Source: Camarhynchus parvulus
Taxonomy: Eukaryota > Chordata > Aves > Passeriformes > Thraupidae
Reading direction: 5' to 3'
Assembly: GCF_901933205.1 (NCBI RefSeq)
Contig: NC_044572.1
Coordinates: 19,926,501 to 19,990,500 of the forward strand
DNA length: 64,000 nucleotides
A model generated the notes under the pieces. That model saw only the letters and a list, made by a program, of their open reading frames with translations. It did no database searches and was not told the origin of the DNA. The position numbers were made by a program, and so were the translations under genes. Below, one piece after another: positions 1 to 15,200 of this stretch (the first letter of the stretch is position 1; every line of letters starts with the position of its first letter).

Positions 1-3000
1 AGACTTATACATTATCCTTCAATATCCTAGAGGGAAACAGAAATTCTGCATACAGCTCTCACCCTAAACTAGACCTTTTAGTCCTGCTAGCTGACACGCA
101 AATTGTATGAAGGAAGAGAATACATTCCTCACTTATCTCAGTCTAATCACAAAACATAATAATACAGTGTCTCATTTATAATTTAGGACTATTCTATATA
201 AACACCTTATATATTATAAACAAAAAATATTAAAAATAAATGCTCTTATGTATTTTTTTATCAATGTTATCATTCCTCATGGTATCAGAAGCAATCACAT
301 GCACAGCAGAAAGAAAGAAATCATGTATGCCACTTCTGGAATTAAAAGATGCAGATGTTCTTCTGCACCAGATGGATTGTTCTATTGCATTTTCATTTTT
401 CCTACTGGTGCTATACCTCAAATTAAATTAGCAATATGCTGGGAAAAAAAAAACCATCCCAAAAAAAAAAAACCCCAAACTCCACAGGCCATTTGTAGGA
501 AATCTTTCCCCTCGGACAACAAAAGAAGTCAAAACTAGACTGTGAGATTCACGAAAGCCTGAATACAGCTTTCAAAAGCACAATCAAACAAAGTGATGTG
601 TACCTGGAGTTTTAATTGAAACTAATATGCATCCTGGGTGCCCTAAAGCTTTGAAAGTCATCCAAATTGTGTCCAGTTCTTTGAAAAAGTTGTTGTGTAA
701 TTTAAGGCATTAAATCCTAACACAATTTTATACTGTAGCACAAAGTTGAAACCATTTTCTATCATCTTCCACGATTTTTTTTCTATACAATAGTTTAAAA
801 AGAGACTCAAGTCTCAATCTGTGACTACTGAGATGAAAAATAGACATAAAAATTATGTCGAGCACAACCCCAGCCAAAGGAAACTGCTAACTTCTGCAAC
901 AAGCGTTTATCCAATTTGGAAAAAACAGTTGTGTCTGTGCTTCAGAGTTGGAAGAGTTGGTATTATTATTAGTTGTTGCTTTTTAGATTCCAGAAAACAC
1001 TGGAACATGGAAAACATGAAGGCATGATGTCCCAGGAAAAAAAAAGTATGAACAGAACAGACAAGTTTTATGATGCTAATGCAATTGTGCTAGATTTATC
1101 CGCTTCTCCATAATTACAAATTATGTGTTTTTAATTATTGCACTACATCTCACTCAGCACTTTTAAAATTGAAATTATATGGAGTGGAAAGCTCTGAGTA
1201 ATATAGTGTTCGTCTAACAACTCTTCTGACACTTTACAAGATTTACATCTGTGATACTAGAATAAACAAGAAAACAAAATAAACTCATCAGCTGCTTACG
1301 TCTTTACATTATAATGTTGAAATGTTTATGTTTTATGGATGAGCTACATAGAAATCACACCTGAGTTTTATGAAATGGCAGGTATACCTCATACCTGAGA
1401 GACATCTCAGGGATGTTGATGATTTACTAAGGAGAACACTTCGAACAAAGTTGGATGATAAATTTAAGGAATTTCTATGTTTTCCATATCAAAAGTCATG
1501 AAAGATTCTGTAATATATTAATCATCAAAGAGACCAAACTACTGCAGTCTTGAGTACAGTTGTTTGCCAGCAACATAGAAAAACAGTGGCAGCAAAGGCA
1601 AACATGCATTAAAAAAAATAAAAGCAAAAAAACCCTGTACATGTTTTGGGAAAAAAACCTTAAATACATGTAAAATAACAGAAGTGAATGAAAACTCTAT
1701 TTGCATACTGAAGTTGACCAAATGGAGCTACTAGGACACCATACCAGGGAGTTTTTTTCTCTGTTATTCCCTTTACCTCCACTTCAGTCAATGCTCTCTT
1801 AGAAAATTAGACCTCTAAATGTAGCTTAAGCATTTGCCCTTGGAAAAGGATTATACAAATCTCACCAGATCCATCCTCCAACCCAGGAGGAGTTACTACT
1901 AATTTGTGGCAGAAGGAGCCTTGTGAACACGAGTGACTCCTGGGAAGACCAGCACTCAGTCAGTGCTGCTGGAGGGCCATGGGGACAAGCAGCAGGTCTC
2001 TGTAAGAACCCTTTTCCCGCCAAGACAATGCAGAGTAAAAGGCAAAGCCTCCAACCCCAACCATTGCTCTGAAAACTCTAGCACACCACTGCTGGTGAGA
2101 TGGTGAGAAAGGGAGGTGATGAATGTTTGGCATTATAGACCTTATAGTCCATTTATAAAGACCAGGTTTGTCATTGAATGCCAATCATACCATGCACAGT
2201 CTGTGACCTGTGCACTTTCTTCTCATTTAGAAATGACTGTCAGAAGAGAAAATTGAAAATTTGTGTTAGCTTCTCATGTGTGGTTTCTGAGCCACTCTTT
2301 TGACATCAGAGGCTGGGAGCAGCAAAGAGAAAGTTCCAAAGAGCCAAGGATCTACAGATGTAGGGAGCTTCAGCTGCTCCCTGTGGAGCCCCAGACAGCT
2401 CTGTATGTTCCCATGGTTGCTTCCATTGCTTCCATTCCTAGCTGAAATAGATCTCATGACAGCTGAAGTCTGCCTTAGTGCACCCTGACCATTACAGTTC
2501 CTCTTTGCTGCTGCAGAGGTGGGCAGCCAGAGCAGCACTGTGGGATGCAGCTCAATGTGAGCCCAGTGAGGGAGCTGGGACGTGTCAGGCTCTAGGAAGA
2601 TGTTTTGCAAAGCCAACACATTCACTTTGCAAAGGAGAAACAGACCAAAAGCCATGGAATTGTCTGAAGCAATGGTACGACATGCAGATCTAGGAGACTG
2701 AGGGGTTCAGCAGGCATTTACTGAGAAGAACCAGTTTGAGGAGCCACCCTTCCTGCTGACCTTCCTATTGAGCCTGTGAAGTCAACGCAGCTGGAAACAT
2801 GAACTGCACTAGAGCCTCAGCTCTGTAATTGCTGTTCCTAAATGTTCTGTTCTGCATTGGAGTCCATAAGGAATGAATAAAGACATTTTCAGCTACACTT
2901 TTTTGCTTAAAACTAACCATAAAATGAACAGAACAAAAAAATAAATGATTCCAATATAAAGCGATATCGTCTCTGGTTAACTTCACTCCCTAGTCTCCCA

Positions 3001-4395
3001 TGTTGCCTAACCAGTTAAGTAGTAGTTAAGCACTAGCTAGTTAAGCATAGGAGTAAATAGTTTAGATTGTGCCTTGTCACTTTCACATTTCAGATATGTG
3101 AGCTATGTCTCCAGTTACTGAAGGGTAAATAAGAATATGTAAAATCCAGAGTTAATACTCCATCTTGTGGCAGATCATTATGTTCCCTGCAGACAAATAT
3201 GCGCTCACAAAATCATGACTGTATCATTTCATTAAGACTGTTATATGATTCTGTTAAGGTTAAAAATATAAAAATAGACACCTTTCCCCAGAATATGGGT
3301 GGTGGTAGAAAGCAATTGCAGTTTGAAATCCCCAATTTGCAGTAAAACTTTTCTCTACTGAAAAAACCCAATACCCAAACCACCACCACCCCCAAGAAAC
3401 AAGAACAAAAAAAAAAAATCCCATAACAAACAAAAACATAATAATCAAAATACCAATAAAATAGAATTACTGGAATATACAAACTCAGCACATTGTTTTC
3501 TGGTATAAATTCTTCACAGATTTCATAGAAAATACAGCAAAATAGCATAACAGGGTGAGTTAATTTGAATTCTTGTGTGTTATAGATCTGTAAGCATTGA
3601 TCAAATATTCTAATACATACATAAAAAATATTGTAGCCTTCCAAAATAAAATCTATGTTCCAAGAAAAGAATGTGCATTGCCACCTTAATTCTCCAGAGA
3701 TGAACTTATTTATCTAACCTCTGATCCTCACATAAGTAAAATCAATCACCAAACAATTCTCTGGTTCATTTGCAAAACCAGCACAGTCAGGCAGCTAGAA
3801 GCCCTTGAAATTAGTTGGAACATATCAATATAAAATTTTAATACTGAACCAAGTCAAGTAAACAGAAAGTCAAAGTACCCTAACAGCAGTTCAGTTGAAT
3901 ATTGGGAACATGGCACCAAATTATTCTTTTCCTGACAACCATATGAGCAGACAGTCACAGTTCTGAAAAGTCCTGAGAAAAATCAACAGTAAAAAACTAT
4001 TATGAAGAAACTATTTCATATGTGGAGGTTATACTCTTAAAGGCTAAAAGAGATAATGTTGTTTGTAGGTCCAGGTTGCTATAATCTCTTAGTTCTCCAA
4101 GGAATCATAAACTTCCTTCAAGAAATTTTGTTGCATCTCCACAAAGAGCTTTAGGAGATATCACAGATAGTAAACAACAGAAATAATGTTATGTCCACGA
4201 TATTAATTGTGGGAACACATTAGAACACTTCTATGTTATTGGGGCCTCCTCTGCTTCATCAGACTGGATCATATTTTAGGTTCCCTACAGCTCTCCAGTC
4301 ATATACTGACTCCATATCAGGGTAAAATTAGCAATCACTGGCCCCTCCCCCAGATACCTCTTTCCATGGAAAGCAACTATAATTTTGCAGATTAC
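1..4395. other. Intergenic, no gene recognised
   Basis: AT-rich sequence with scattered short ORFs lacking domains. The longest, 2266-2655 on minus (129 codons) and 3213-3644 on minus (143 codons), show no family motifs; the second owes its tryptophans to an antisense CCACCACCACCCCC tract. 1870-2660 is richer in G and C and may be an old diverged repeat. Confidence 0.7.
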
Positions 4396-4470
4396 ATGGA
4401 ATCACAGACTTGATCAGGTTGGCAGGGACCACAGTGGGTATCTAGTCCAACATCCCTGCTCAATCTCGAG
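4396..4470 (-). mobile_element. Short CR1 LINE remnant
   Basis: Plus-strand GGAATCACAGACTTG, CAGGTTGGCAGGGACC, TCTAGTCCAACATCC is the reverse complement of the CR1 3' end. Only about 75 bp remains and it is diverged. Confidence 0.7.
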
Positions 4471-7400
4471 TGAAGTGGCAAAAGTGAGCTTAGAGGTAGC
4501 CTGAATGCTTGTAAGCCTTCTGCCTGTGCTTCTGAGCACAGTTAGGAGCTTTGTCAGAGAAAACATCCATGTTTCAAAGGGAGGAATCTATTATTAAATA
4601 CCCATGTGCTGGCAAACAATGTTAAAGAAGCCACCACACTATTGGTGCCACTAGCTGACTTCTCACAACATAGATTTATTTTCAGAACGATACCAAATTG
4701 AGGAATTTATAGAAAGTCTGCTACATGATCTGGACATCCATTTTCCTGAACAATGCTGTCAGACTCAGATGACATGAGAGGCACAGGGACTGCACTCACC
4801 TCTCCCTTACCCATCGTGGAACATAGCCAGAATTCGCCATCTTCCTTAAGGAAAGGTAAGTCAACAGGAAAGCACATGGAAGTCATCCAAATGTCTTGTT
4901 GCATTAAATATGAGGGACGGCATATACTGGACCATCCCCACCCCAAGCATTGGTGCTTAACTTTTGATAAAAGAGGAAGGATCAAAACTAACAGGGAGAA
5001 TGAAAATATTTTCTTTTTTTCTCCAATATCACTCAAGGGGCAACTTCAAACTTAGGAGTTCTTGTAAGTGTTTACTACCTTGTATTCCCAATATAGCTAT
5101 GGTCATCTGCCTCCGGGTAGAAAGCTGGCTTTTTTTAGGGACATACAGTTGTCTTTCAGACACTCATGCTCTTCAGCTACAATCATCATAGCTAAGAAAG
5201 TCCAAAAATAGCAGCCAGTCCAAAATACTGTAGTTGTTTACTAAGTGTCAGAGGTCACCATGAATACTCCAGATTTACACCTCTCTGTGCACTCTGATTC
5301 TCAGAAAAACAGTGAGATTCAAGAGCTGTTTTCTGATATACACCGTCTTCTGTGGAATTAGAACTTGCTTGATCCCCAGAATGGGCCCTGAAACATTGAT
5401 TAAAAATTTTTAGAATGTCTACCAAGAGCCAGTTCCATTTTTAACACTATATTTATGCCAGGAAACTCGTAAGGAAACCATGACAAGGACATTTAAAACA
5501 GAGACAAGGAGAATGCTGTATGACCTGTTTGTGATTAAAGCCTCTCAGTCATCAAATACTTACATAAAACTATAAAGTAATATACAAATCACTATTTAGT
5601 CAAAACATTGTAGCCAGTATGATTACCTTAACACATTATTGCCCTTGTGGTAAGCAATTTCAGTGAATTTTAATAAACAATATATTTTTGCCATTTAATA
5701 CTATTCTAGGAGACAATGAGTAAAAAAATAATCAAATGGTTAATAACCAATCATTTATCTCAAAGTCATTAGTAAATGCCTTAGCCTCAGCTGACAGACT
5801 TACAAAAGCCTATGAAGAAAACAAAACCCAAGAAGACAAATAACCGAAAGAGCCTCAAAATCAGTTGTCTCCAAGAAAATCAGGGCTCTGCTTATGTAAA
5901 AAATTCCTGAGATGGAGTGGGGTGGGAGAAACTAATTTAGAATTAGAAAAAAAGAACATTTCTAGACCTCAAGGAAGAATGTTTACCTTATTAGGTTTTA
6001 AAATCATCAGGATCAGACCATACAGGCAAATATTATTAAACAGAGAATTAAATATGACTTTCTGATTAAATCTGTTTAAAGATAACCATAGAAATATTTT
6101 CAGTAATGTAAGCAATCCATCATCACTATTTTATCTGCTATGATCTTGCTTCTACAGACAGCACATTTTTTAACTTAACAGAAACAAAATTAAAACAGCT
6201 TCAAATTACATTCTGACTAACTGAATGCCCCTTCCTGTGTTAATTAGATATGGTGTTATTCACTTCATGCTCCCTTACTCAACAGCTGATGTTTACAGCC
6301 CTGAAGCACATCATGTGTCAGTGTAGGTGCAGCAATTTATTCTCTCTTCAAGATCTGCAATGTCATCGGGGCAAAAAAGGTGCCATAAACATTAAATTAT
6401 TATGGATATTTTTAATTTGGATAAGTTAGTGTCTCTGGACTTCACAAAGTTCTCTACATATGCTGGAACCTCCCCACCAACACCCACATCCCAGAGACAT
6501 TGCTCTGCTCAAAGTGTGAGCAAACACATCACCTTCTGCGACATTATTTGGAGACTTCCCACTGGAGACAATACATGTAACAATTTATACAGCAGAGAAC
6601 AATGAAAAATAGCATAAAATATGAATATGAAGAGGAGTCAGAGGGAACTGATTTTCCTTTTACCCCGTGGAATAAACTCCTAAAAGGAAATAAAAAACCA
6701 AATTGTTTTCTCTGTCTTTCCATTTGAAGGATCAGCTGCTACTGATGTGAAAATGTGGTGCTCAGGACAGCTGGCTGGTGGATGTAATAATGAAAAATGC
6801 CAATCTGGCTACATGTGTATTGTGTCACCTTTGTAGAGGTAATATAAGCTACATTTCTACTGGACATTCCTCTTTAAAACACTTTGGGATTTCTCAAAAA
6901 TCCAGAGAGAAAAGGGATTCCAAGGTATTGCTTCACTGAAAGCTGTCCATTACCCAAAAATTAGTTCTAGTTAATTAATTGACTATATATTTTGCTGATA
7001 TATTTTGCTGTCTAGTTGTACAAACCATTTTGATTAAAAATATTGAATTTCTGATTTTATAGAGTATTTAATATTGAAACGATAGAAGGAGGAGGAAGTT
7101 AAGCGTATTATCTGAAACATTAATGCACTTTTCCCTGGTGATCCCATCAGTTTCTGCTGATGCTTTAGCATAGACTTTGACAAATGGGAGAACAATCAGA
7201 GAACTAGTCTTTATTTGGGAAAACAATTGTAGATTAAGACCTTTCTAAAAAGTCAATTTAATGTTATTTAAAGAAGTTTAAAATCAAGACTAAGCTATCT
7301 AATGTGATGTTTGACAGCAGAAAGCTGTCTGTGCTAGTCAGAATCCTATCCCTCCACCCAGAAATATCATCTGAGAAGTCAAGCATGCCAGCATTTCCTC

Positions 7401-9215
7401 AGTCATTTTTGTGAACTAAGATTATTTTAAAAAGTAAAGAGGTAGGGAAGAGGATGCAGTATGAGTTTGAGTAGAAATGGATAGATGAGAGATGGATTAT
7501 TGGTTTTCATATGATAATATAAAATTATTAATAACTATTAATTTGATGCTAAACTGCTTGTCTTATTATAATAATTGTAGTATTTGACCCAAGACAGAAC
7601 AATTTTTTTATTATCTCCAGTACCCATAAGTCTTTATCCTTTCTCAAACTTCAGTTAAATCTCTAATTTGACCTACTTTATTTTAAATGGTTGTACAGGA
7701 TATGCCACATAACACAGGACATGGGAATTTTTATCCCGCCTTCTCTGTGACCTTCCTGCAGCTTCTTTTTCCAGCAAGCTTTTCTTTCCCCTGTGTATCC
7801 AAGAACTGTCTGTACTTTTTGTGCCTTCTGGGTTTCTTCAGCCCAGTATGGGGCCTGAAGCTTGTCCCAGCTCTGCTGTTGGGGAGAGCTGTAATGAAGA
7901 GGCATCAAAGACACTCAGGACTGTAGAAAAGGAGGGGAGTAGGCACTGACTTCAAGAGTTTTAAGAGTGAAATCCAGAGAGACAAACATTGCTGGTCATC
8001 TGCTTTTCATATGTTGTTTCATGGACACTAATAAACTTGGTAGAAACACTGGAAAGAAGGATAACTTTATAAGACCTGAAGGTTGTGGAAACTGGAGGAG
8101 AATGGGAAGGAAAAGCCACTTAATATTTGTTCAGGCCTCTGTCTCCTTCCCTGGTATCTGCTACATTTCCTAATGATAAAGAGGATGCTTGGAAGCAATT
8201 TTTGGTCGCGTTCTATTCAGCCAAATTTAGGTACGATGAAGGAAAATAAAAAATTAAGAAAGGGAGAGAGATTAAAATGAAATGCACAGATACTTCTGCA
8301 ATGGCCTGACTTACATGTTTCTTATCAGTTTCCTTGGCTATCTCTTCTCTTGCATCTTTGATGCTAAATGAGTCCCATACCAGCGAATCTATTCCCTTAT
8401 TGATTTCTGAATGCTTTCAGAGAACTGTGCAGTCCTGAGTGGCAGGAGTGGACCAGCTATTGCTGTCTTCAGAAGGAACTGAGGTATGCCAAGCTACAGC
8501 AGCTGTGCTGAGCCTGCACCCTGCCGCATCCATTATTTTCACTTAGAAAGAAAGGGAACAGAGGTTCAGTACCTGTACTCCACTGATTGGCCATATTTTC
8601 TTTCTGTTGGATCCATTCTTTTCCCTTTCAGTTCCCATTAATGACCAAGACAAGCAAAATGACAGCACACAGTTGAGAATCAGCAGCACCGTTTGTCATG
8701 AGGCAAAGGAATATTTTTGTATTCCTACAGTTGTGCAGCTATACCAAGGAGAAAATATGAGTTGCTCCTAATCAGTTCCTCATCTGTTCCCCATTAGAAA
8801 AGCATGCCTTTATGCACTTCCAAACTTCATACTTGAATGAGTGGAATATGTAAAACTCATGGTAGAAAAGTTGGTTCTCAGAAGTAGCATCCTAGCTGGT
8901 GCTGTGCTCAACGCTATACAAAATTCTTCTTTCTCAAGACACTTCCTGACTCAACATTTGGGATTAATTTGATGCTACAATGCTATTTCATAAAGATAAT
9001 TTTACATATAAGCAATGAAACAATCACAAACTTATACCTTCTTATAGAAAGGGTCCTTAAAGAGGTTTTCATCATTTATTTTCTAAAACTCTTTTTCAAA
9101 AGCACAGTGGTTTCAGAAACCATTATGCCATACCCTTGTCAAACTTAAGAGGATATCAATGGTCCAGGAACTGACTCCTGAAAGATTTTTTTTCCTTACG
9201 GCTTCTCGGAATGAA

Positions 9216-9262
9216 AACCAACCAAACAAACAAAAAACCCAAACAAAACAAAACAAACCAAA
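9216..9262. repeat. A/C-rich simple repeat
   Basis: Strand-asymmetric AACCAACCAAACAAACAAAA then AAACAAAACAAAACAAACC. No sign of coding use. Confidence 0.7.
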
Positions 9263-12200
9263 ATATTTTTACCCCATCCACTTCCAAAGTTTGTCATAAC
9301 TCTGGCAACATTTAAAGAGTTAGGGAATCAAGCATGAATTACACTGAATTTAATTTAAAAAGAAAAAGAATAAACTTCTGTTCCTACATTAAAGGTGACA
9401 AATTTGAATCAGTTGAAAAGGATCAAAACTGTGTTGGCAAACACAATGATATCCCTTTATTAAGTGCATCTTTTAAACCTCAAGCCACTCATACTGATTT
9501 GTAGGTGCTCATGCTCAGGTTGGCAATACAATTTAAAAATCAGGACATAGGTTAAATGTATAAATAGAATACCCACTAAGCAAGAGTGTGGAAAATAAAA
9601 TCCACATGTCTGAAGATGATTTAGCTGATTTGGGGAAAATATATTTTAAAAAAATGACTCTTTGAATTCTTGCACTAATGAACTTAAACTAAATTGTTGA
9701 TCACAAAACTGGGATATGTTTGTTCAATTTCCACCTTCATTTTTCACTTTACTGACCTTTACCACTTCTGTGTTGCAGATGGTATTTTTAAAATGTCTGA
9801 GAAGAATTTGAAAACTTCAAGAGCAGCCTCCATTCTTTTGAGGCACACTGCTCCTCTCCTCCCTTTAAGAAAAGATAGAGTCTTAACAAGGTCTCCATTA
9901 AATATCTTATTAAATATTCATAAAGACTTTGGCTTTAATTAAAAAGAACACATTTTGGGGTCTTAACCTCTCCTAGTTTGAGAATTACCTTTGAGATTTG
10001 TCTGGTCATTATCACACATCCTTTTAATTAGTGGGTGGACAATGCTATGACCGACAATATTCTAGCAAGGATGTACTAAAAATGTTCTCACTAATTTGAT
10101 GTAAAGCCCATGAGAGGAATTTAGCTATTTGCAAAGTAGGCACATCATGGCAGTGCTAGGAGGAAAGTCCTTACTCCTTCACTTCTGAAGCAAGAAAGCT
10201 CTCCTATAATAACAGAAGTTGAAAAAATTGTTTCTATTAAAGCACAGTGAATGAAGACAAAGAAATAATATGCTAAAGATTGACTTATAAAATGCTAAGT
10301 GAAGTTAGCAGGGCTGACAGCTTCATACAAGAAAATTACCCCATCACTACCAAAATCTGAGGGAAAGGAGAGCATAAATGAGCAGTAGATCCTCTTACAG
10401 GGTGAGACAATAGGCTTCTCATCTAATGCAGCCTACTCTTTTGAGCAGTGTCAACACCGAATTCAGACCCTGCTGTAATAAGCGGCTTCAAAGTCAGAAA
10501 CTGCATTCCAACCTGCTTTTCATATGGATAGGATGTTTTTAAATCAAAAGCATCAGTATAAATTATTATCAGAAGCTCCATCCAGCACATCAAGAGATAC
10601 AGCTGCGCAGCAAAAGAAATATCCTCTTTAGCTAAAGTACTTGAAGGCTACTCTCCATTTTTTTCTTTAAAAGCACTTTTTGCATCAAATACAGAAACAA
10701 AGCATATATGAGGGCTGTGCAAAAATTTGCGTACGCAGTTACAGGCAAGACCCTATAGTACTGTATGATAGCCCAGATTGCAATAAGTGAAGATACTAGA
10801 AACATAAAAACTGGTAGAAAATATTTTATTTTGTAAAAAAATTTTAATGACAGGAATAAAGCCACCAGATTGTCATTCTGCACCCAAGTATTTCCCTAAG
10901 GCCTCACTGTTGTCAGACAACAGACATTTATTAATTTTCTCTGCATGATAAACTTTCTTTCAATCAAAAAACATTTTTTAGCAAGAAAACAAGGATTTTT
11001 TATTAGAACAAAACTCTATTTTTATTTCAAAATATAAACTCTGGCACAGAAACCCATAAAATGCCTTTAGACCCCTTTGAACTTTCTACTTTATCTCTTC
11101 TGCTGAAGATAGTATCCTGAGACTGTTGAAAGACCTTGGTCCAAATGCAGACAGGCAGAGCAATATGCAAACAGGATTAGTGGCAGAATGCTACCATTAT
11201 TCTCCAAAAAAATGTACAAACAAATAATTTATTACCTCATTTTCTAGTTAGGAAAAAGCTTTGCATCCAATAACTTCAGAACTGAAACATAAAACTGCCA
11301 AAAGCTGAAAATATAAATCTGTGTATTTTTGCTGCATCCTTCTTTATAAGAATTTTGCTCATAACCCAAATATCTACCAGTACCTCATTTTTTGTAAAGG
11401 ACAAAAGTCTGCAGTAAATTTACAAATAATCCAAGAAGTGCAGGCCAAATTAACCCATTCAATCATTGTCCCATAATACTTTGACTTCTAGGAAAGAATG
11501 CAAAAAGTCTTAGCTGGCTGATCAGACAGGTCCCTCTATATTGCCCTTGTACATTTTTAGTATCAGTAGAAAAACTATCACACAGAAAGGTGTTTCATTT
11601 GTGCATTAGTTCCCATATTTTCTTAGACATAGTGTATATTTATTGTTAGAGTGAAACTACTTAAGAAATTACTAAATGGGTGCAACTGAAATTGCCCAAT
11701 TACCCTTAAATTCAATTAAAATACTTCTAGATTCTGTTACAGAATTTAAAAAGCCTATATTCAAGAATTTTAAATCTATACAATCTTACAAGCACCCAAA
11801 ACCAAGTTTCTGGTTTGCTAGCAGCCAATGAAACACAATTCATGGACAAGTTAAAGTGGAAGACAAAACAGGTGGTCTCCCTGCTGAATTTTCCAGTGTT
11901 CTGTAAAGACAACAAGTTGTTCAGATAAATATTTACAGCATATTGACTAATGGGATCAAAGATGCAAACTTTTTTTCAGAATAAATGTTAGAATCCTTCA
12001 AAACTTCAAGCTGTGGAATACATAATGAAGCCACAGTAACCAGAAATGATCACAAATTGTTGCACAAGAAATATTTGTCATATAGAGAGTAATTGCAAAT
12101 TTTCCATATTATCATCAGTATAACATTGAGTGTAAGACTGAAAACACTGAAACTGTCAACAAGGGGGAAAAATTTTTTCATGTGTGCTACCAGAAACTTA

Positions 12201-15200
12201 GGAACCCTGTGTGGTAAAGTATTTCACAATGAGACCCTTAATAGAAACTGATACCAGTCCCAGAAGAGAGTGCAGGAAAAACATAAAGCAAAGCTGACCA
12301 AATAATGCTTTGGTGCCTTGGAGTATTGTGTAAATTGCAGCAAGCAGATTTAGGCATTCCATTTAGAAAGAAAAATAGAAAGCTGATGCTCATACTACAG
12401 AAAATGTACTAGAGAAAAATCATTAAAAGAAATTCCAACAAAAGCAAATAAGAAGTACAAATCTACAAAGAAAATGTATGAAAAGGAAAATGTGGATGCA
12501 CATAGTGTGATCAACAATTTAAGTTGATATTTGGACATGTTTTGTTAGCTGCAGTTACCCTTTCATACGATGTTTGAAGTGAAAGAAAGAAATTTAAATG
12601 TGGTAAATCAATTCTAAGCACGTAGCTCACAGAAGAGTTCTTTAAGAGCAACCTTATTCATCTTCAGTCAAAGTCCTTGAATTCAGAAGGATTTTCTGAG
12701 CTGCACTGATCTCCCACTGACTCCAGAAAAAGGATCTGATGCACAACCTTGCAAGCGCCCTCCATGTCCCCGCCATCCATGGGCTCGAGCCAACGAGCAC
12801 CTGGGCACTGTCAGGCCATGCCGCGCCTCCCTGCTGACCAGTGCTGCCCCTCAAGGTTTGCTTTGCCTTTGCCAAGGGGTCTCTCCTCTACGGGGATGAC
12901 AATTTTCACTGAAATTATTCAAAAGATGGTACCTGATGGACTTTTATCACTTTGCCAAATTGTGGTGGAAAAAAACAGACTCTGAAGTTGTCAGGCAAGA
13001 ATGACACAAGAAAAGGTAAGGGATTCACCTCTTTAAATACTGGTGTTGAGTGCCATAGTTACCCCTTGAGCACCCACAGTATCCACACCAGATAACTTAA
13101 ACATGACCCAGAACCTATTGGCCTCCATTCCCTGCTGCAGTCGCAGCTTGAAGCCAAATGGGAATTTTCAATACTTTAGGTGTTGAAAATTATGGGTTTT
13201 TTCTTGTATGGTACATCAATTTTTTTTCTGGAATATTGAAAAAAATAACAGGACAATCTATATTTTATATTATTACAAAATCGTTTCACATTTCTGGATG
13301 CATTTCTAGATATCAAATGCTACTGTATCTAGATTTCAGCTCATTTGCTCTTTTTTAAATGGGTACATTTCTATGGAGGACAACAACTGCTGTTTTTTGT
13401 TCTTCTGTGCTCTAACATGCAACATTATCAAATGAAAAACTCAGCTATCATTATCTGCCAGCTATCCTATCCACTGATGTACTTCAAGATAAAAGTAGCC
13501 AAATGGCTTTATATACAATAAAAAGTGGAAAAGGCAGACTGCTTATAAGATAAAAAGAAGGAACTATGATAAGTCAATCATGAGCACAGGAGATGAGAGC
13601 TAATATGTATTGGTGTGATGAAGACTGACATGCCCATTACCAGAGTGGAACAATTTTTAGCAGTAAAAAGATTAAGCATGATGGTGTGAAATAAAAAATT
13701 GACCAGACTTTATAGAACATGGAAGTTCAGTGGCTTCAAAAGGATTATTAAAATTTTCTGCAAAAGAAGCCTCCATGAGTAAAAAGAATCAGAGGTATTA
13801 TGCTACTGCTTAATGTAAGAAAAAAAAATACTAACTTTTCTCACCTACAGCAAAATGTAGAAAAATCACTTATGTGTAAGAAAGAGTGAGAGTAAGAGTG
13901 AAAAAGAATAGTAAGCTGCAAATTGCTGCAGAAGAAAATTACAAAACTAAAAGAAAATTATACCAGGCAAACCACACCATTGCAATTAGCAACCTAGAAC
14001 TGGAGGAAGTCTTTTAGCCAACAATATACCAGATATTAATTTTTGGATATTATTTTCAGGAGTTGGTAATTAACTGCTGATCATCTTATCAGAAGTTGCA
14101 ACAGGTAAATTTTTTGTTATAGTGTCTTCATGGGCCCTTCATTTGCCTTTATGCTGGATGATGTAGTGAGCAGCAAGTTGTCTCTCTTCAGAGCCTCACA
14201 TCAGTCCTCGGAGGAGAAATGACACGCTCCCTTCTGCACTGACACTGTGCACCAACAGATTTCCACGGCACTGTGGCTTTTGAGATAGCTAGTGAGCCAC
14301 ACACTGGCAGGTGGAGGCAATATCAAGGGCTTAATTCAGCTTTAGACATGCATCCATGAATGTTTAGAATTTCATTCCCATTCACACACTGAAGACAAAG
14401 CTGGCCCAGGGCAGCAAGCAGCATGATACTTACACCATACTGATGATGATTTACATCACCCCTGGTTCCAGCCTTTTACTCTTCTTTTCACTGTTTTATA
14501 CTTATCATTGAAGATTGGATAGACTGGATTTACAAGCCTTTTGGTGTAATATTCAAGCTAGCCATCAGACTGTATGCTTTCCATTTCAAATAATGACCTT
14601 TTAGTATAAGTGTTTACTTTGTCCAATATTCTGTAACACATATTGGTGCTGTACAAGCACTTCAAAATGCCCAAGAAACCCTCACCTACTTTAGGGAAGC
14701 ATTATTTTATACAAAAAAATCATTATTTTAGCTTTTTTTAAAAAATACTTACGAATTGTACACAAATGCTCGGTATTTTTTAAACCTACTTACTGATAAA
14801 CTAAAAAAAACAGAATAAAAAATGCACTCCTTTCAACAGGCTATTGATTTTTAAAGAAAATGATGGCATAGGGTGGGATTAATCTGATTTAGTATCAAAT
14901 CTACACTTGAGCTAATCACACACAGTCACCTTCAAGCAACAGCTCATGGATGTAGTAAAAGCTGGGCAGGGCAAGAGTTCTGTCATCCTGATGCTGCCAT
15001 CTAACACAGAACAAGGGAACCACATGCTTTTAGTGCAGAAGGAACACAGTATCTTAACCATTTACAACAAAAATTTTTAGCTGTCTTAATTTCAGGACTG
15101 ACGTCTCTCATCCACAGTCTGCCATGTAATTTTCTGTTTGTTTGGATTAATTTTACCACTTTTTCTTGCAGAGTTGTTAATGCACAAAGAGTATGGCTGT

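Noticed and set aside
2266..2655. 129-codon minus-strand ORF
   Set aside because: No similarity recognised; GC-richer sequence reduces stop codons and lengthens chance ORFs.
3213..3644. 143-codon minus-strand ORF with hydrophobic, Trp/Gly-rich stretch
   Set aside because: The stretch is an antisense reading of a CCACCACCACCCCC simple tract and poly-A; no gene structure.
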